DNA of 41,616 nt from Halobacteriovoraceae bacterium (GTDB lineage Bacteria; Bdellovibrionota; Bacteriovoracia; Bacteriovoracales; Bacteriovoracaceae), in the NCBI GenBank assembly GCA_002715375.1, contig PAZA01000041.1:1-41616 (forward strand), in the 5' to 3' direction. Under the pieces are notes generated by a model that was given only the letters and a program-made list of their open reading frames with translations, searched no databases and was not told where the DNA came from. The position numbers and the translations under genes were made by a program. Positions 33,200 to 41,616 of this stretch are shown here, piece after piece (positions within the stretch are counted from its first letter, which is position 1; each line of letters begins with the position of its first letter).

Positions 33200-33528
33200 G
33201 CGGTCTTATCAGGGTCATCATCGCCAAACCCTCTCTTTTTTAAAAGGAGTTCCATAAACATTTTTAAATCTCCCAAAAATGAATAAAAAGGATATTTAAA
33301 AGTCGCGGGTTTATTATGCTCAATAAAAAAATGAGATACCCATGCAAGAAAGTAGGCCATAAAAATTGATCCAAAAAAAGGTTTTGGATTGAAGTTAAGT
33401 AAAGAAATTATTAAACCAATTAGGCCTATGCTAGTGCCAACGAAATGAAGAATTCTCGTTCCTTTTTTTTTATGTTCTAATAAGTAAAACTTGTAAAATG
33501 AATGAAATGACTCGAATTTTTCTTTCAA
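33196..33528 (-). CDS. Mpo1-like (DUF962) membrane protein
   Basis: The 110-residue membrane protein has the family pattern: FYLLEHKKKGTRILHFVGT (H19, H28), a hydrophobic pair of helices (about 28-65), and WVSHFFIEHNKPATFKYPFYSFLGDLKM (H66, H71). In yeast Mpo1, a fatty-acid alpha-oxidation dioxygenase, histidines at corresponding positions are proposed iron ligands. Bacterial relatives are uncharacterised. Its stop codon shares the TTAA at 33196-33199 with the convergent kinase stop. It ends with a polar tail. An oxidation role on 2-hydroxy fatty acids is possible but not shown here. Confidence 0.83.
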   Translation of the reverse strand: MKEKFESFHSFYKFYLLEHKKKGTRILHFVGTSIGLIGLIISLLNFNPKPFFGSIFMAYFLAWVSHFFIEHNKPATFKYPFYSFLGDLKMFMELLLKKRGFGDDDPDKTA

Positions 33529-33591
33529 TTTTTAACCTTTATCAGTGAAAATAGTTCTTTGTTAATTTATTTTTAGGATACTCTTTTTATG

Positions 33592-33619
33592 TTAAATCTT
33601 AAATCTTAAATCTTAAATC
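33592..33619. repeat. Four tandem copies of the heptamer TTAAATC
   Basis: Four exact, contiguous copies of TTAAATC fill 33592-33619 and run straight into the TTA that is the reverse complement of the stop codon of the gene at 33620-34933. Short tandem repeats of seven bases can expand or contract by slippage. Being downstream of the stop codon, they would not change the frame. Confidence 0.95.
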
Positions 33620-34933
33620 TTAAGAACTTGAGGCCATTAAAATTTCGAGAAAAGAAATTCGGTCTTGTCCCCAAAAAGATTGACCTTTGTAATGGAAAGA
33701 GGGTACCCCCCAAAGTCCCAATTCTTCGAGTTCTTTTTGATTTTTTGAAGTCATTTCTCTCCAATTCTCTTTTTCTAAAAGACCCTTGGCAGAATCAAAG
33801 TTGAGACCTATCCTTGAAATCACCTTTTTCAAATCTTTAGGGTCAGCAAGATTCAAAGATTCTGACCAACAACCTTTGGTCGCTGATAAAAGAAATTCCC
33901 TTTCTTTTCCATTATCTTTAACAAATTGATAAAGGGCCATGCAATTTTCAACACCTTTCCCAACTGGGTCTGATATCTTTCCAAAAGGGATATTTAAAAC
34001 TCTCGCTAACCTTGAAGTGTCTCTTATAATGTATAAACCTTTTTGACTTGGAACAGGAAGACCTCTCATAACCATAGGGAGAACCGGCTTAATATTAAGC
34101 TTAATTTTATATTTTTTTTCAAGATTGAATACACGGTCAAGTGAAATATAAGAGTAAGGACTTCTAAAAGAAAAATAAAAATCAAGGTTTATAGAATCGT
34201 TTTTTAATATTAATGATTTTTCTTTGGTAAATATTTCCTTTTTTTGTTTCAAAATGCTTCCCTTATAAAGACCTCTTTTTTTAAGCCTCTTTTCTAAAAA
34301 GGGAATTCGATCTAATCCCCAATACCATATTCCATTATGAGAAAGAACACCACTTTGGTATTGACCTTTTTTAATTTGATTCTTTTGATTTTTTTTTAAA
34401 TAATCCTCTCTAAAAACTTCATCCACTTTTCCGTAGATTTTTTTTAATTTGTTAAGGGTCTCTCTATCATTAGATAGGAGGGCATCACTTATTTTTTTTA
34501 TTAACTTTAGGTGATCAGGGCTTTTTTTATTTTCAATGATTTTGATTGCTATGCTTTCTGCCATTGAAATATGATCTCTTTTTAGATCTGGTAAATTTTC
34601 AATGTTTTCAAGTATATTATTTTCTAGTTCCCAAAATGAAGATAATGTCTTCGAATCTCTAAAGTCCCAGTCCCCTCTTAAATCAGGAACTAAGTCAAAT
34701 TCTCCTTTTGGGTGAGGTATAAGAATAATTTTTATTTCCAGTTCAGAATATTTGTGAAAATTTTGGAGAAGTGTCAATAAAAGGTAACTATGGTAATCCC
34801 CAAAATTGTAATAAAAATAAATGGCCTCTTTTTTGAAAGACTTGATCCGATGAAAAAATTCCGTTCTATTTTCCACATACTCACTTAAGATAAAGTTAAT
34901 AATATTGCCTTTGATTTTATCTCTGGTGGACAT
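33620..34933 (-). CDS. Tandem DsbA-fold protein, HCCA-isomerase-like
   Basis: Two DsbA/GST-kappa-like units are joined. The C-terminal unit (about residues 248-437) has the signature of 2-hydroxychromene-2-carboxylate isomerase: DFYFSFRSPYSYISLDRV, where S258 is the likely glutathione-activating serine, and GVPSFHYKGQSFWGQDRI with the cis-proline. The N-terminal unit (about 35-220) repeats the pattern in decayed form: FYYNFGDYHSYLLL lacks the Ser-Pro, and GVLSHNGIWYWGLDRI lacks the cis-Pro loop. Thus only the second unit is likely active. The family handles glutathione-linked aromatic isomerisations. No signal peptide is seen. The short linker at about 221-247 is Lys-rich. Confidence 0.8.
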   Translation of the reverse strand: MSTRDKIKGNIINFILSEYVENRTEFFHRIKSFKKEAIYFYYNFGDYHSYLLLTLLQNFHKYSELEIKIILIPHPKGEFDLVPDLRGDWDFRDSKTLSSFWELENNILENIENLPDLKRDHISMAESIAIKIIENKKSPDHLKLIKKISDALLSNDRETLNKLKKIYGKVDEVFREDYLKKNQKNQIKKGQYQSGVLSHNGIWYWGLDRIPFLEKRLKKRGLYKGSILKQKKEIFTKEKSLILKNDSINLDFYFSFRSPYSYISLDRVFNLEKKYKIKLNIKPVLPMVMRGLPVPSQKGLYIIRDTSRLARVLNIPFGKISDPVGKGVENCMALYQFVKDNGKEREFLLSATKGCWSESLNLADPKDLKKVISRIGLNFDSAKGLLEKENWREMTSKNQKELEELGLWGVPSFHYKGQSFWGQDRISFLEILMASSS

Positions 34934-35009
34934 TTAAAGACCCTTATTTAAAAAAAACATCTTTCCTTTTATAATATAGATCATAAAAATAATCTCAGCT
35001 AGGATCAAT

Positions 35010-35831
35010 ATGAATTTTTTGAAAAAGAAAAAAGAAGATTTTCGTGAAACGAACATATTAAATGATAAGGCCAATATCATTGCTCTTTTTGGAAAGATCA
35101 ATGATAAAGGTCGATTAATAAATTTTGAACAAACGCTGCAAGATGGAGAGGAGTTTCAAGAATTTGATTTAGAATTAATTTGGGAGGCACAATCCAAATT
35201 TTTTTTTATTGGAGAAGGAGAGACTCCTTTTGATCAAGCATGCCTCTTAAGGTTTTCCAATTCAAACGAGTTATGTAAATTTTATAAATCTGATTTATTA
35301 AAAAAATTAAAAGAAGATTTCAAAAAAAATAATAATGAACTGGAAGTTCTTTTTATAAAGGAAAGGATTTTACCCTTACCTTTAAAGTTTGTCGGGACTA
35401 TTTTTAAAACTATTGGGAAGATTATCCCTTTTTCAAAATTCAAAAATAAAGAAAAGAATGATTTTGAAAACCTCGGAGGAATTAATCCAAGGCCTGATCA
35501 ATATAAGGGGCTAGATAGTTCCAATTTAGAAGGACCATTGCATATGATTAATTTTCTTTCTTTTCGTGGGAAGGAAGGGTTTTCTGATTATCAAAAATAT
35601 GGACTTATCGCTTTAAGAGGAGTTCTTTTATTAGGTGGAAGGCTTGCTTTTTTAGGAAGAGTTATAGACGAGACTTATGATCATTGGAATCAAATTGCTA
35701 TAATGGAGTATCCTTCAGTTGAATCTTTTAAGGACTTGGTTCATATGCCAGGTTATTCAAAGGCGACTTTCTGGAGGGCAAAAGGCCTTTTAAAAACACT
35801 CTTGATTATTTCAAAACCCTCTAAGAAATAA
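35010..35831 (+). CDS. Protein with a C-terminal DUF1330-like domain
   Basis: The function is unknown. Residues about 172-270 match the DUF1330/EthD-like ferredoxin-fold pattern: LHMINFLSFRG, YQKYGLIALRGVLLLGGRLAFLG, DHWNQIAIMEYPSVESFKDLV, then a closing YSKATFWRAKGLLKTLLI. The N-terminal 170 residues look like a diverged copy or another domain (IIALFGKINDKGRL, FDQACLLRFSNSNELCKFY), so the protein may be a tandem of two such units. No signal peptide is seen. It is convergent with an SDR gene 8 bases away. Members of the fold bind small hydrophobic molecules; the ligand here is not indicated. Confidence 0.72.
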   Translation: MNFLKKKKEDFRETNILNDKANIIALFGKINDKGRLINFEQTLQDGEEFQEFDLELIWEAQSKFFFIGEGETPFDQACLLRFSNSNELCKFYKSDLLKKLKEDFKKNNNELEVLFIKERILPLPLKFVGTIFKTIGKIIPFSKFKNKEKNDFENLGGINPRPDQYKGLDSSNLEGPLHMINFLSFRGKEGFSDYQKYGLIALRGVLLLGGRLAFLGRVIDETYDHWNQIAIMEYPSVESFKDLVHMPGYSKATFWRAKGLLKTLLIISKPSKK

Positions 35832-35839
35832 TTTGAACT

Positions 35840-36928
35840 TCATTTGATCATTCCAAGTTTTTTAAAAGAATTAATTGTGTCCCTAAGAGAATCTGACATT
35901 GTTCTATAACGAAGCCCAAGGTGATCTGTAACTTTCGTTGATATGATTTCTCTTACTTTGCCGTGACTGGGCCCCATAAAACTTGTCAGCATTTTAGCAT
36001 CTTCTCGAAAAATAGATAACAGGTGGAAAATAAAAGTTGGCATATTATGCTTGGGCCACTTCTTACTCAAAGGTAAAAACTCTTCTTTTAACTCTTGTAG
36101 CGCATCAGCTAAATCAAAGTATCCATTATGGAGAATATAGCGTTCTCCATCTGTTTTAGGGTTTTTAAGAGATTCGACATGAGCACAGGCCACGTCTCTA
36201 ACATCCACATAGGGAAGGGGAATTCTTCTTTTTGGTAAGGAACCTATTTTTCCTGAGGCCGCAAAATAAGGAAATGATAAGCTAAGGGCCCTTATTTTAG
36301 AAGAAAGGAGTGGTCCAATGACAACCGTTGGATTAATTGTTGTGAGATCAAAGGCCTTTTCTCCTGTTTGTGATTTACAAAAATCCCATGCAAATAATTC
36401 TGCTTTTGTTTTTGAGACTGGGTAAGCTCCAATTGTTTTTAAGGTTCCTTCAACTTTACTCCATGTTTCTTCTGTTATTGGAGGGGCATTAAAGTTAAAG
36501 GAATCATTCATGGTTCCCTCTGGAAACATAATGGCCGCTGAGGAAGAGGTCATAACCACTTTTTTTACGATACCACTGGCCGCTTCTAAAACAGATTTTG
36601 TCCCATTTAATGCCGTATCGATAATGGACGTATCATTAAAGTAGCTGTCTCCTTTCGGAACAGGCGAGGCCATATGAATTAAATAGTCGCATTGTGAAAG
36701 CGCTTGACTCCATCCTTCATGGGTGTCTAGATTGGCTTCAACAAGTTCAATTGATTGTCCTGTAAGTCCAAAAATATTATTTTTTTTTAAATCTTCGCAT
36801 TTGGGACTTTTAAGACTTCTGACGGTACCTCTAACAGAGTAATTTTTTTCAAGCAATTCTTTTATGACATGACTTGCTATATACCCTGTCGCACCAGTTA
36901 CGAGGACTCTTTCCTTTTTATTATTCAT
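35840..36928 (-). CDS. Extended SDR reductase, dihydroflavonol-reductase-like
   Basis: NAD(P)-dependent reductase of the extended short-chain dehydrogenase family. The Rossmann motif TGATGYIASHV is at residues about 11-21 and the basic patch RGTVRS about 33-38 favours NADPH. The catalytic YPVSKTKAE (Tyr and Lys, near 168-172) is preceded by a Ser in VVMTSSSAA. The dihydroflavonol-4-reductase-like group reduces ketones or aldehydes on varied substrates. At 362 residues the length is normal. It starts 37 bases after the FadD gene on the same strand, so the two may be co-transcribed, perhaps acting on a CoA-linked or long-chain intermediate (inference). Confidence 0.88.
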   Translation of the reverse strand: MNNKKERVLVTGATGYIASHVIKELLEKNYSVRGTVRSLKSPKCEDLKKNNIFGLTGQSIELVEANLDTHEGWSQALSQCDYLIHMASPVPKGDSYFNDTSIIDTALNGTKSVLEAASGIVKKVVMTSSSAAIMFPEGTMNDSFNFNAPPITEETWSKVEGTLKTIGAYPVSKTKAELFAWDFCKSQTGEKAFDLTTINPTVVIGPLLSSKIRALSLSFPYFAASGKIGSLPKRRIPLPYVDVRDVACAHVESLKNPKTDGERYILHNGYFDLADALQELKEEFLPLSKKWPKHNMPTFIFHLLSIFREDAKMLTSFMGPSHGKVREIISTKVTDHLGLRYRTMSDSLRDTINSFKKLGMIK

Positions 36929-36965
36929 AAAATGATCTTTTTATAAGTTTAGATTTAAAGTAACT

Positions 36966-38648
36966 TTAGCTATTCCTCTTTTTTTCTTCTTCTTCTCTTA
37001 AGACCCTCTTTAAAATTTTCCCAACCGGAGTTTTGGGAAGTTCTTCTTTTCTAAATTCCACAATCTTTGGAATTTTATAGTTTGTAAGGTTTTCTTTACA
37101 GAATCCTCTAAGTTCTTCTTCTGTAAGATCTTCATCATGTTTCACTACAATAAGTTTAATGGCCTCTCCCGTAGTTTCATCAGGCACGCCTATAGCAGCA
37201 GCTTCAAATACCTTTGGGTGTTTTGTGATGACATTTTCAAGTTCGGTGGGGTAAACGTTAAACCCAGAAACCAAAATCATATCTTTCCCTCTATCGACTA
37301 TTTTGACATAGCCTCGAGCATCCATATAGGCCATATCACCAGTCCGCAAATATCCATCTTCGTGAAAAACTTTTTTGGTCTCTTCTTCATGATTCCAATA
37401 GCCTTTCATAACCTGAGGTCCTGAAACACAAATTTCTCCAATTTCACCTTCTGCGATCTCATTACCTTTATCATCTCTAATTTGAACGTCTGTTTCAGGA
37501 AGTGGAAGGCCAGTCATGCCTGAGAACTCTTTGTTATTGATAGGGTTAAAAAGTACAGTGGGTGAACACTCTGTAAGACCATATCCTTCTAAGAGGATAG
37601 TTCCTGTGTGCTTTTCCCATCTTTTAGCGACTGCTTCTTCCGTGGCCATGCCACCACTCACACAATATTTGAGGGCGCTTGTGTCTATTTTCGAAAAATT
37701 GGGGTGGTCCATTATCTTTTTAAAAAGGGTATTGACCCCTGATAAGTTGGTAAACTTTATTTTTGTTAAAACACCGACGAATGTATCGATGTCTCTTGGG
37801 TTTGTAATAAGAACGTTGACTCCACCAATGATTAGTGTACAAAAGCAAATCGCAACAAGTGAAAAAATATGGCTCAGAGGGAGTGCGTTAATAACAATTT
37901 CCTGGCCTTCATCAGCTTTAAATTCATACCAGTTAAGACTTTGCTGAATATTGGCCAGGATATTTCTATGAGTGAGTATGGCCCCCTTAGAAAGACCTGT
38001 TGTACCTCCGGTATATTGAAGAAAAGCATTACAATCCTGAGAGATAGAAGGCCTTTCGAATTTCGGACTCATATTTTTAAGAGTGTCTTTGAACCAAATA
38101 ACGTTGGGAACATTCCACTTGGGCACCATCTTTTTAACATACTTAATAACACTATTTATAATAAACCCTTTGGGAAAGGGAAGGAGGTCTCCTAATTTGG
38201 TACAAACAATATGCTCTACGGCCGTTTTAGAAAGGCAAGCCTCAAGGGTTTTCATCGCTGGTTCCCAAGCGAATATGGCCCTGACGCCGGCATCATTAAG
38301 TTGATACTCAAGTTCTCTCGGCGTATAAAGGGGGTTTATGTTCACAACAACAAGACCTGCTTTTAAAATCGCAAAAAGACAAAGAGGATACTGAAGGCAG
38401 TTGGGCATCATAATACCAACACGGTCACCTTTCTTTAACTTGAGTTCATTGGTAAGATAATTGGCAAGTCTATTACTTTGCTCATCTGTCTCACGAAAGG
38501 TAATGCTATGATTCATACTGATAAAAGCATCTTTATCTGGGAATTTATGAAACATTTCATCGAAGATGTGGGGAAGGTTATCGTATAGATCTAGATTAAC
38601 TTCTTTTTTAACTTCTTTATCGTAAGACTGATACCATTTTCTTTCCAT
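36966..38648 (-). CDS. fadD: Long-chain fatty-acid-CoA ligase
   Basis: Activates free fatty acids to acyl-CoA through an acyl-AMP intermediate. The AMP-binding P-loop YTGGTTGLSKGA (near residue 210), LLEGYGLTECSPT (near 360), the RTGDMAYMD motif with the Asp (near 440), VDRGKDMILVSGFNVYPTELENV and the C-terminal catalytic lysine in KTPVGKILKR are all present and in order. The ATG at 38648 is used because GGTGA precedes it; a GTG three codons upstream (38657) is the alternative. The length, about 560 residues, is normal. With the SDR gene it forms a likely two-gene unit. Confidence 0.93.
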   Translation of the reverse strand: MERKWYQSYDKEVKKEVNLDLYDNLPHIFDEMFHKFPDKDAFISMNHSITFRETDEQSNRLANYLTNELKLKKGDRVGIMMPNCLQYPLCLFAILKAGLVVVNINPLYTPRELEYQLNDAGVRAIFAWEPAMKTLEACLSKTAVEHIVCTKLGDLLPFPKGFIINSVIKYVKKMVPKWNVPNVIWFKDTLKNMSPKFERPSISQDCNAFLQYTGGTTGLSKGAILTHRNILANIQQSLNWYEFKADEGQEIVINALPLSHIFSLVAICFCTLIIGGVNVLITNPRDIDTFVGVLTKIKFTNLSGVNTLFKKIMDHPNFSKIDTSALKYCVSGGMATEEAVAKRWEKHTGTILLEGYGLTECSPTVLFNPINNKEFSGMTGLPLPETDVQIRDDKGNEIAEGEIGEICVSGPQVMKGYWNHEEETKKVFHEDGYLRTGDMAYMDARGYVKIVDRGKDMILVSGFNVYPTELENVITKHPKVFEAAAIGVPDETTGEAIKLIVVKHDEDLTEEELRGFCKENLTNYKIPKIVEFRKEELPKTPVGKILKRVLREEEEKKRNS

Positions 38649-38768
38649 TTTGATCACCGCTTATTTATTTTATTAAACACCTTTTTAAGATAACTTATTG
38701 GATGATATATTATACCTTAAAAAAAAAATGTTCATAAGCTTAAACGTGTATTTTTTAAATAATAAGGG

Positions 38769-40952
38769 ATGAAAGAGGCTAATTTGGAAGCAAAGAAAAA
38801 ATTGTCCAAGAAAAAAAAAGTATTTGGAGTTTGTAACCTTTGTGAGGCGATTTGCGGGCTCGATTTTGAGGTATTTCAAAATAAGATTCAAACGCTAAAA
38901 GGAGATCCAAAAGATCCTCTTTCGAAGGGTCATCTTTGTCCAAAAGCCTATGGTCTAAAAGATGTTTATGAAGATCCAGACAGAATTAAACATCCTATGA
39001 AAAGACAAAAAGATAGTTGGACTGAAATCTCTTGGGACGAAGCTTTAGATAGAACGGCGTTTTCCTTAAAAAAGGTTATTAAAAAATATGGGGCCAATGC
39101 TGTCGCCACCTACCGTGGTAACCCAAACGTTCATAATCTTGATGCCATGTTGTATGGGACCCAATTTATAAAGTCCATAGGGAGTAAAAACCGTTTTTCA
39201 GCTTCCACAGTCGATCAGATTCCTCATCAACTTGTTGCCCATTTTATGTTTGGACATCAATTGATGGTCCCTATTCCTGATATTTCAAGAACTCAATACT
39301 TTTTAATCTTGGGTGGAAATCCAATGGCCTCAAATGGGAGTCTTATGACTTCCCCGGATATATTTAATCATTTAAAAAGAATAAAAGACCGAGGTGGAAA
39401 GGTTGTCGTTATTGATCCACGGTTTACGGAAACTTCCGAAGTTTCAAGCGAACACCATTTTATTAAGCCAGGTACAGATGCAGTTCTTCTTTTAGGGCTT
39501 CTTCATCTTCTTTTTCGCGAGAATAGAATCAAGACGGGAAGGTTGACTCAATTTACTCGGAGGATTGAAAAAATTGAAAAAATGGTTAAGGCGTACGACC
39601 CTAGCTTCGTTTCAGAGCACACTGGAATTAAAGAAGAAAGTATTTTGAAGATTTTTTTTGACTTTACTGCAACTCCAAAAGCAGTATGCTATGGAAGGAT
39701 TGGTGTTTCTACTCAACCTTTTGGCTCCCTTTGCCACTGGCTTATAAATACCTTCAATATTTTAACTGGTAATCTTGATACTGAGGGAGGGGCCATGTTT
39801 CCTCTGCCGGCCTTTGATGTCCATAAATTTGTAGGACCGGGAGGTTATAATAGATACCAAAGCAGAGTAGAGCTTTTACCAGAAGTTTGCGGTGAGTTTC
39901 CTGTTGCAACCTTGATAACGGAAATGAAAACCATGGGGCAAGGTCAGGTGAAGGCCTTGATGACTTTCGCAGGAAATCCAGTTTTGTCCACCCCTAATGG
40001 AAAGGCCCTTGAAGAACAATTGAAAAAGTTAGATTTCATGGCCTCTGTTGACTTTTATATGAATGAAACGACCAGACACTCTCATATAATTTTACCACCG
40101 ACCCACTTCTTAGAGTCGCCCCATTATGACATAATATTTAATAATTTTTCTATCAGAAATACGGCAAAGTTCAATCCTCAAATTTTGCTAAGAAAAAAGG
40201 GATCATTAACAGAAGGCCAAATTTTGAGGGGTCTTCAGTGGAGAATGGAGAAGGGGAATATATTTCAAAATATAAGGGCTTATTTTAGAAAAAAAATAAG
40301 AGAGGCGATGACTTCCCAAAGAATAATTGATTTAGGGTTAAGGACAGGCCCTTATGGAACTCTGGGGAGAAAGGGTTTTAAAATCAATTTGACTTTGAAG
40401 AAACTTAAAAAAGAACCCCATGGACTAGACCTTGGCCCTTTAAAACCTGTTTTGCCCTGGCGTATTTACAGACCTTCAAAAAAAATAAATATTGCACCTT
40501 TTATTCTTTTAAAAGATGAAAAAAGGCTCAAGAAGTATTTAAAAAAGAAAATGGATGGAGGCGAGTTTTACTTAATTGGCCGGCGTCATATTAGAAGTAA
40601 TAACTCTTGGATGCATAATTCAGAGCGGCTAATTAAGGGAAAAGATCGGTGCACTCTTCTTATGAATCCTGAAGATGCGAAAAAAAGAAACTTAAGTCAT
40701 GGGGAATTAGTAAAAATTACTTCCATGACAGGTTCTATCGAAGCTCCCCTTGAGGTTACAGAGGGAATTTTAGAGGGAGTTGTCTCTCTACCGCATGGTT
40801 ATGGACATAACAAGGAAGGGGTTAGATTAAGAGTGGCCAAAAAAAATCATGGTGCAAGTATAAATGATTTAACGAGCGATCTTGAAAGAGACGAAGTTTC
40901 GGGAAATGCAGCTTTTACAACAACAAGGGTGAAAGTTACCTCTGTTAGTTAA
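38769..40952 (+). CDS. Molybdopterin oxidoreductase (formate-dehydrogenase-like)
   Basis: Single-subunit member of the molybdenum bis-MGD superfamily with an N-terminal [4Fe-4S] motif: C22, C25, C29 and C57. The characteristic WDEAL, then GGNPMASNGS and VVVIDPRFTETSE cofactor-binding segments follow. The C-terminal dinucleotide-binding domain runs from about residue 600 (IGRRHIRSNNSWMHN, VSLPHGYGH). There is no Tat or signal peptide, so it is cytosolic. The usual Cys/Sec molybdenum ligand could not be located with certainty. No electron-transfer subunits lie nearby. ATG 38769 has AAGGG almost touching it, so the start may be a TTG a few codons later. Confidence 0.85.
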   Translation: MKEANLEAKKKLSKKKKVFGVCNLCEAICGLDFEVFQNKIQTLKGDPKDPLSKGHLCPKAYGLKDVYEDPDRIKHPMKRQKDSWTEISWDEALDRTAFSLKKVIKKYGANAVATYRGNPNVHNLDAMLYGTQFIKSIGSKNRFSASTVDQIPHQLVAHFMFGHQLMVPIPDISRTQYFLILGGNPMASNGSLMTSPDIFNHLKRIKDRGGKVVVIDPRFTETSEVSSEHHFIKPGTDAVLLLGLLHLLFRENRIKTGRLTQFTRRIEKIEKMVKAYDPSFVSEHTGIKEESILKIFFDFTATPKAVCYGRIGVSTQPFGSLCHWLINTFNILTGNLDTEGGAMFPLPAFDVHKFVGPGGYNRYQSRVELLPEVCGEFPVATLITEMKTMGQGQVKALMTFAGNPVLSTPNGKALEEQLKKLDFMASVDFYMNETTRHSHIILPPTHFLESPHYDIIFNNFSIRNTAKFNPQILLRKKGSLTEGQILRGLQWRMEKGNIFQNIRAYFRKKIREAMTSQRIIDLGLRTGPYGTLGRKGFKINLTLKKLKKEPHGLDLGPLKPVLPWRIYRPSKKINIAPFILLKDEKRLKKYLKKKMDGGEFYLIGRRHIRSNNSWMHNSERLIKGKDRCTLLMNPEDAKKRNLSHGELVKITSMTGSIEAPLEVTEGILEGVVSLPHGYGHNKEGVRLRVAKKNHGASINDLTSDLERDEVSGNAAFTTTRVKVTSVS

Positions 40953-41002
40953 AAAAGTTTCTTGTGGTATATGGCAAGTATTAATCTCTTAGAAGTGAAA
41001 AA

Positions 41003-41616
41003 ATGAAAAAAAAAATAACACTAAGTGTACTTTTCGTTTTTGTTTTATTGATTTTTTTAAACTCCTTTTTATTTCGAAACGAAGTCTTTCAATTGCCTGC
41101 AAAAATAATTGAAAAGCGAGCTGTTTTAAATGAGAAAGGTCAAATTGGTATTATATTGATGGGTGGTTTTTATGACCGCTCAATTCAAATGGCCAAATTA
41201 TATAAAAAAAAATGGGTTAAAAAGGTTATTTATGCAGAAGCAGAATTTGGAAAGGCAGAAGAGTTGGGAATTGGGTTGTCACAAGGTCAAAGGGTGGATA
41301 AAATGCTTGGTCTTTTGGGGGTGCCAAAGAAAGATCGTATTTTTCTTTCTGAAACTAGAAATACTTCAACTTTCGATGAAGCGAAAGTTCTTTTAAGTGC
41401 AGTAAAAGAGCGTTTCCCGGAATCAAAAAGTGTAATTCTTGTTACAAGTTGGTATCACTCAAGTCGGGCGGAATGGATTTTTGAAAAAGTAAACTCATTT
41501 GACCTAGAGATAAAATCAGCTCCAAACGACATACCCAAAGAATGGTGGAAGAAAGAGTCTTCTTTTTTGAGTGTTTTTAATGAATACCTGAAATGGTTTT
41601 ATTATTTATTAAATTA
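41003..41616 (+). CDS. YdcF/SanA-like (DUF218) membrane-anchored protein, cut by the window end
   Basis: Reading from the ATG at 41003 gives MKKKITLSVLFVFVLLIFLN, a signal anchor, followed by about 180 residues that run off the end of the window. The domain matches the DUF218 family (YdcF/ElyC/SanA): GIILMGGFYDRSIQMAKLY, then SETRNTSTFDEAKVLL with the family's NT, and VILVTSWYHSSRAEWIFEK. The final WYH-SSRA triad is typical. The family acts in envelope or peptidoglycan maturation but its reaction is unproven. The last visible codons (YYLLN, then TA) suggest the stop codon lies at or just past the boundary. Confidence 0.85.
   Translation, partial: MKKKITLSVLFVFVLLIFLNSFLFRNEVFQLPAKIIEKRAVLNEKGQIGIILMGGFYDRSIQMAKLYKKKWVKKVIYAEAEFGKAEELGIGLSQGQRVDKMLGLLGVPKKDRIFLSETRNTSTFDEAKVLLSAVKERFPESKSVILVTSWYHSSRAEWIFEKVNSFDLEIKSAPNDIPKEWWKKESSFLSVFNEYLKWFYYLLN

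Overview
The window is AT-rich, densely coded bacterial DNA with Lys/Ile/Phe-rich proteins, short intergenic gaps and purine-rich ribosome binding sites. No rRNA, tRNA, CRISPR array, transposase or phage gene was seen. A split three-gene proton-translocating transhydrogenase, 7TM-DISM and HPt signalling, secreted phospholipase-D-fold proteins and many lineage-specific secreted proteins fit a low-GC Bdellovibrionota relative (Bacteriovorax/Halobacteriovorax-like). This placement is inference from gene content; there is no phylogenetic marker in the window.

Layout. 1-2.1 kb: an AT-rich leader, then a very basic secreted protein built of six four-cysteine repeats, closed by a strong terminator. 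2.2-4.4 kb: convergent methylthioadenosine/SAH deaminase and purine nucleoside phosphorylase (nucleoside salvage). 4.5-6.5 kb: a protein of unknown function, a small envelope protein and a membrane-anchored alpha/beta hydrolase. 6.5-9.5 kb: pntAA-pntAB-pntB with a clear upstream promoter. 9.5-13.4 kb: a glycerophosphodiesterase, a two-CBS protein, an ankyrin protein with an acidic tail carrying a duplicated motif, and a quinone-oxidoreductase-like MDR enzyme. 13.5-23 kb: two secreted PLD-fold proteins, several small genes (unknown, secreted, XRE regulator, YggT-like), an MFS/UMF1 transporter coupled to a second CBS protein, a YdjM-like membrane hydrolase and a receiver-like protein.

22.9-29 kb holds the most system-like locus: an overlapping four-gene minus-strand operon encoding an OleC-like adenylate-forming ligase, a UbiA prenyltransferase, a rifampicin-phosphotransferase/PEP-synthase-like dikinase and a two-domain GNAT-like protein. 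Activation, prenyl transfer, phosphotransfer and acyl transfer in one translationally coupled unit suggest an uncharacterised small-molecule or lipid pathway. Next to it, divergently transcribed, is a very large CheA-like sensor kinase with a DISM/7TM input and two HPt-like segments.

33-41.6 kb: a Mpo1-like membrane protein, a tandem DsbA-fold (HCCA-isomerase-like) protein with a degenerate first half, a DUF1330-like protein, an extended SDR reductase, a FadD acyl-CoA ligase, a molybdopterin oxidoreductase, and a YdcF/SanA-like (DUF218) protein cut by the window end. Several of these suggest fatty-acid or aldehyde/ketone metabolism, but only the individual families are supported.
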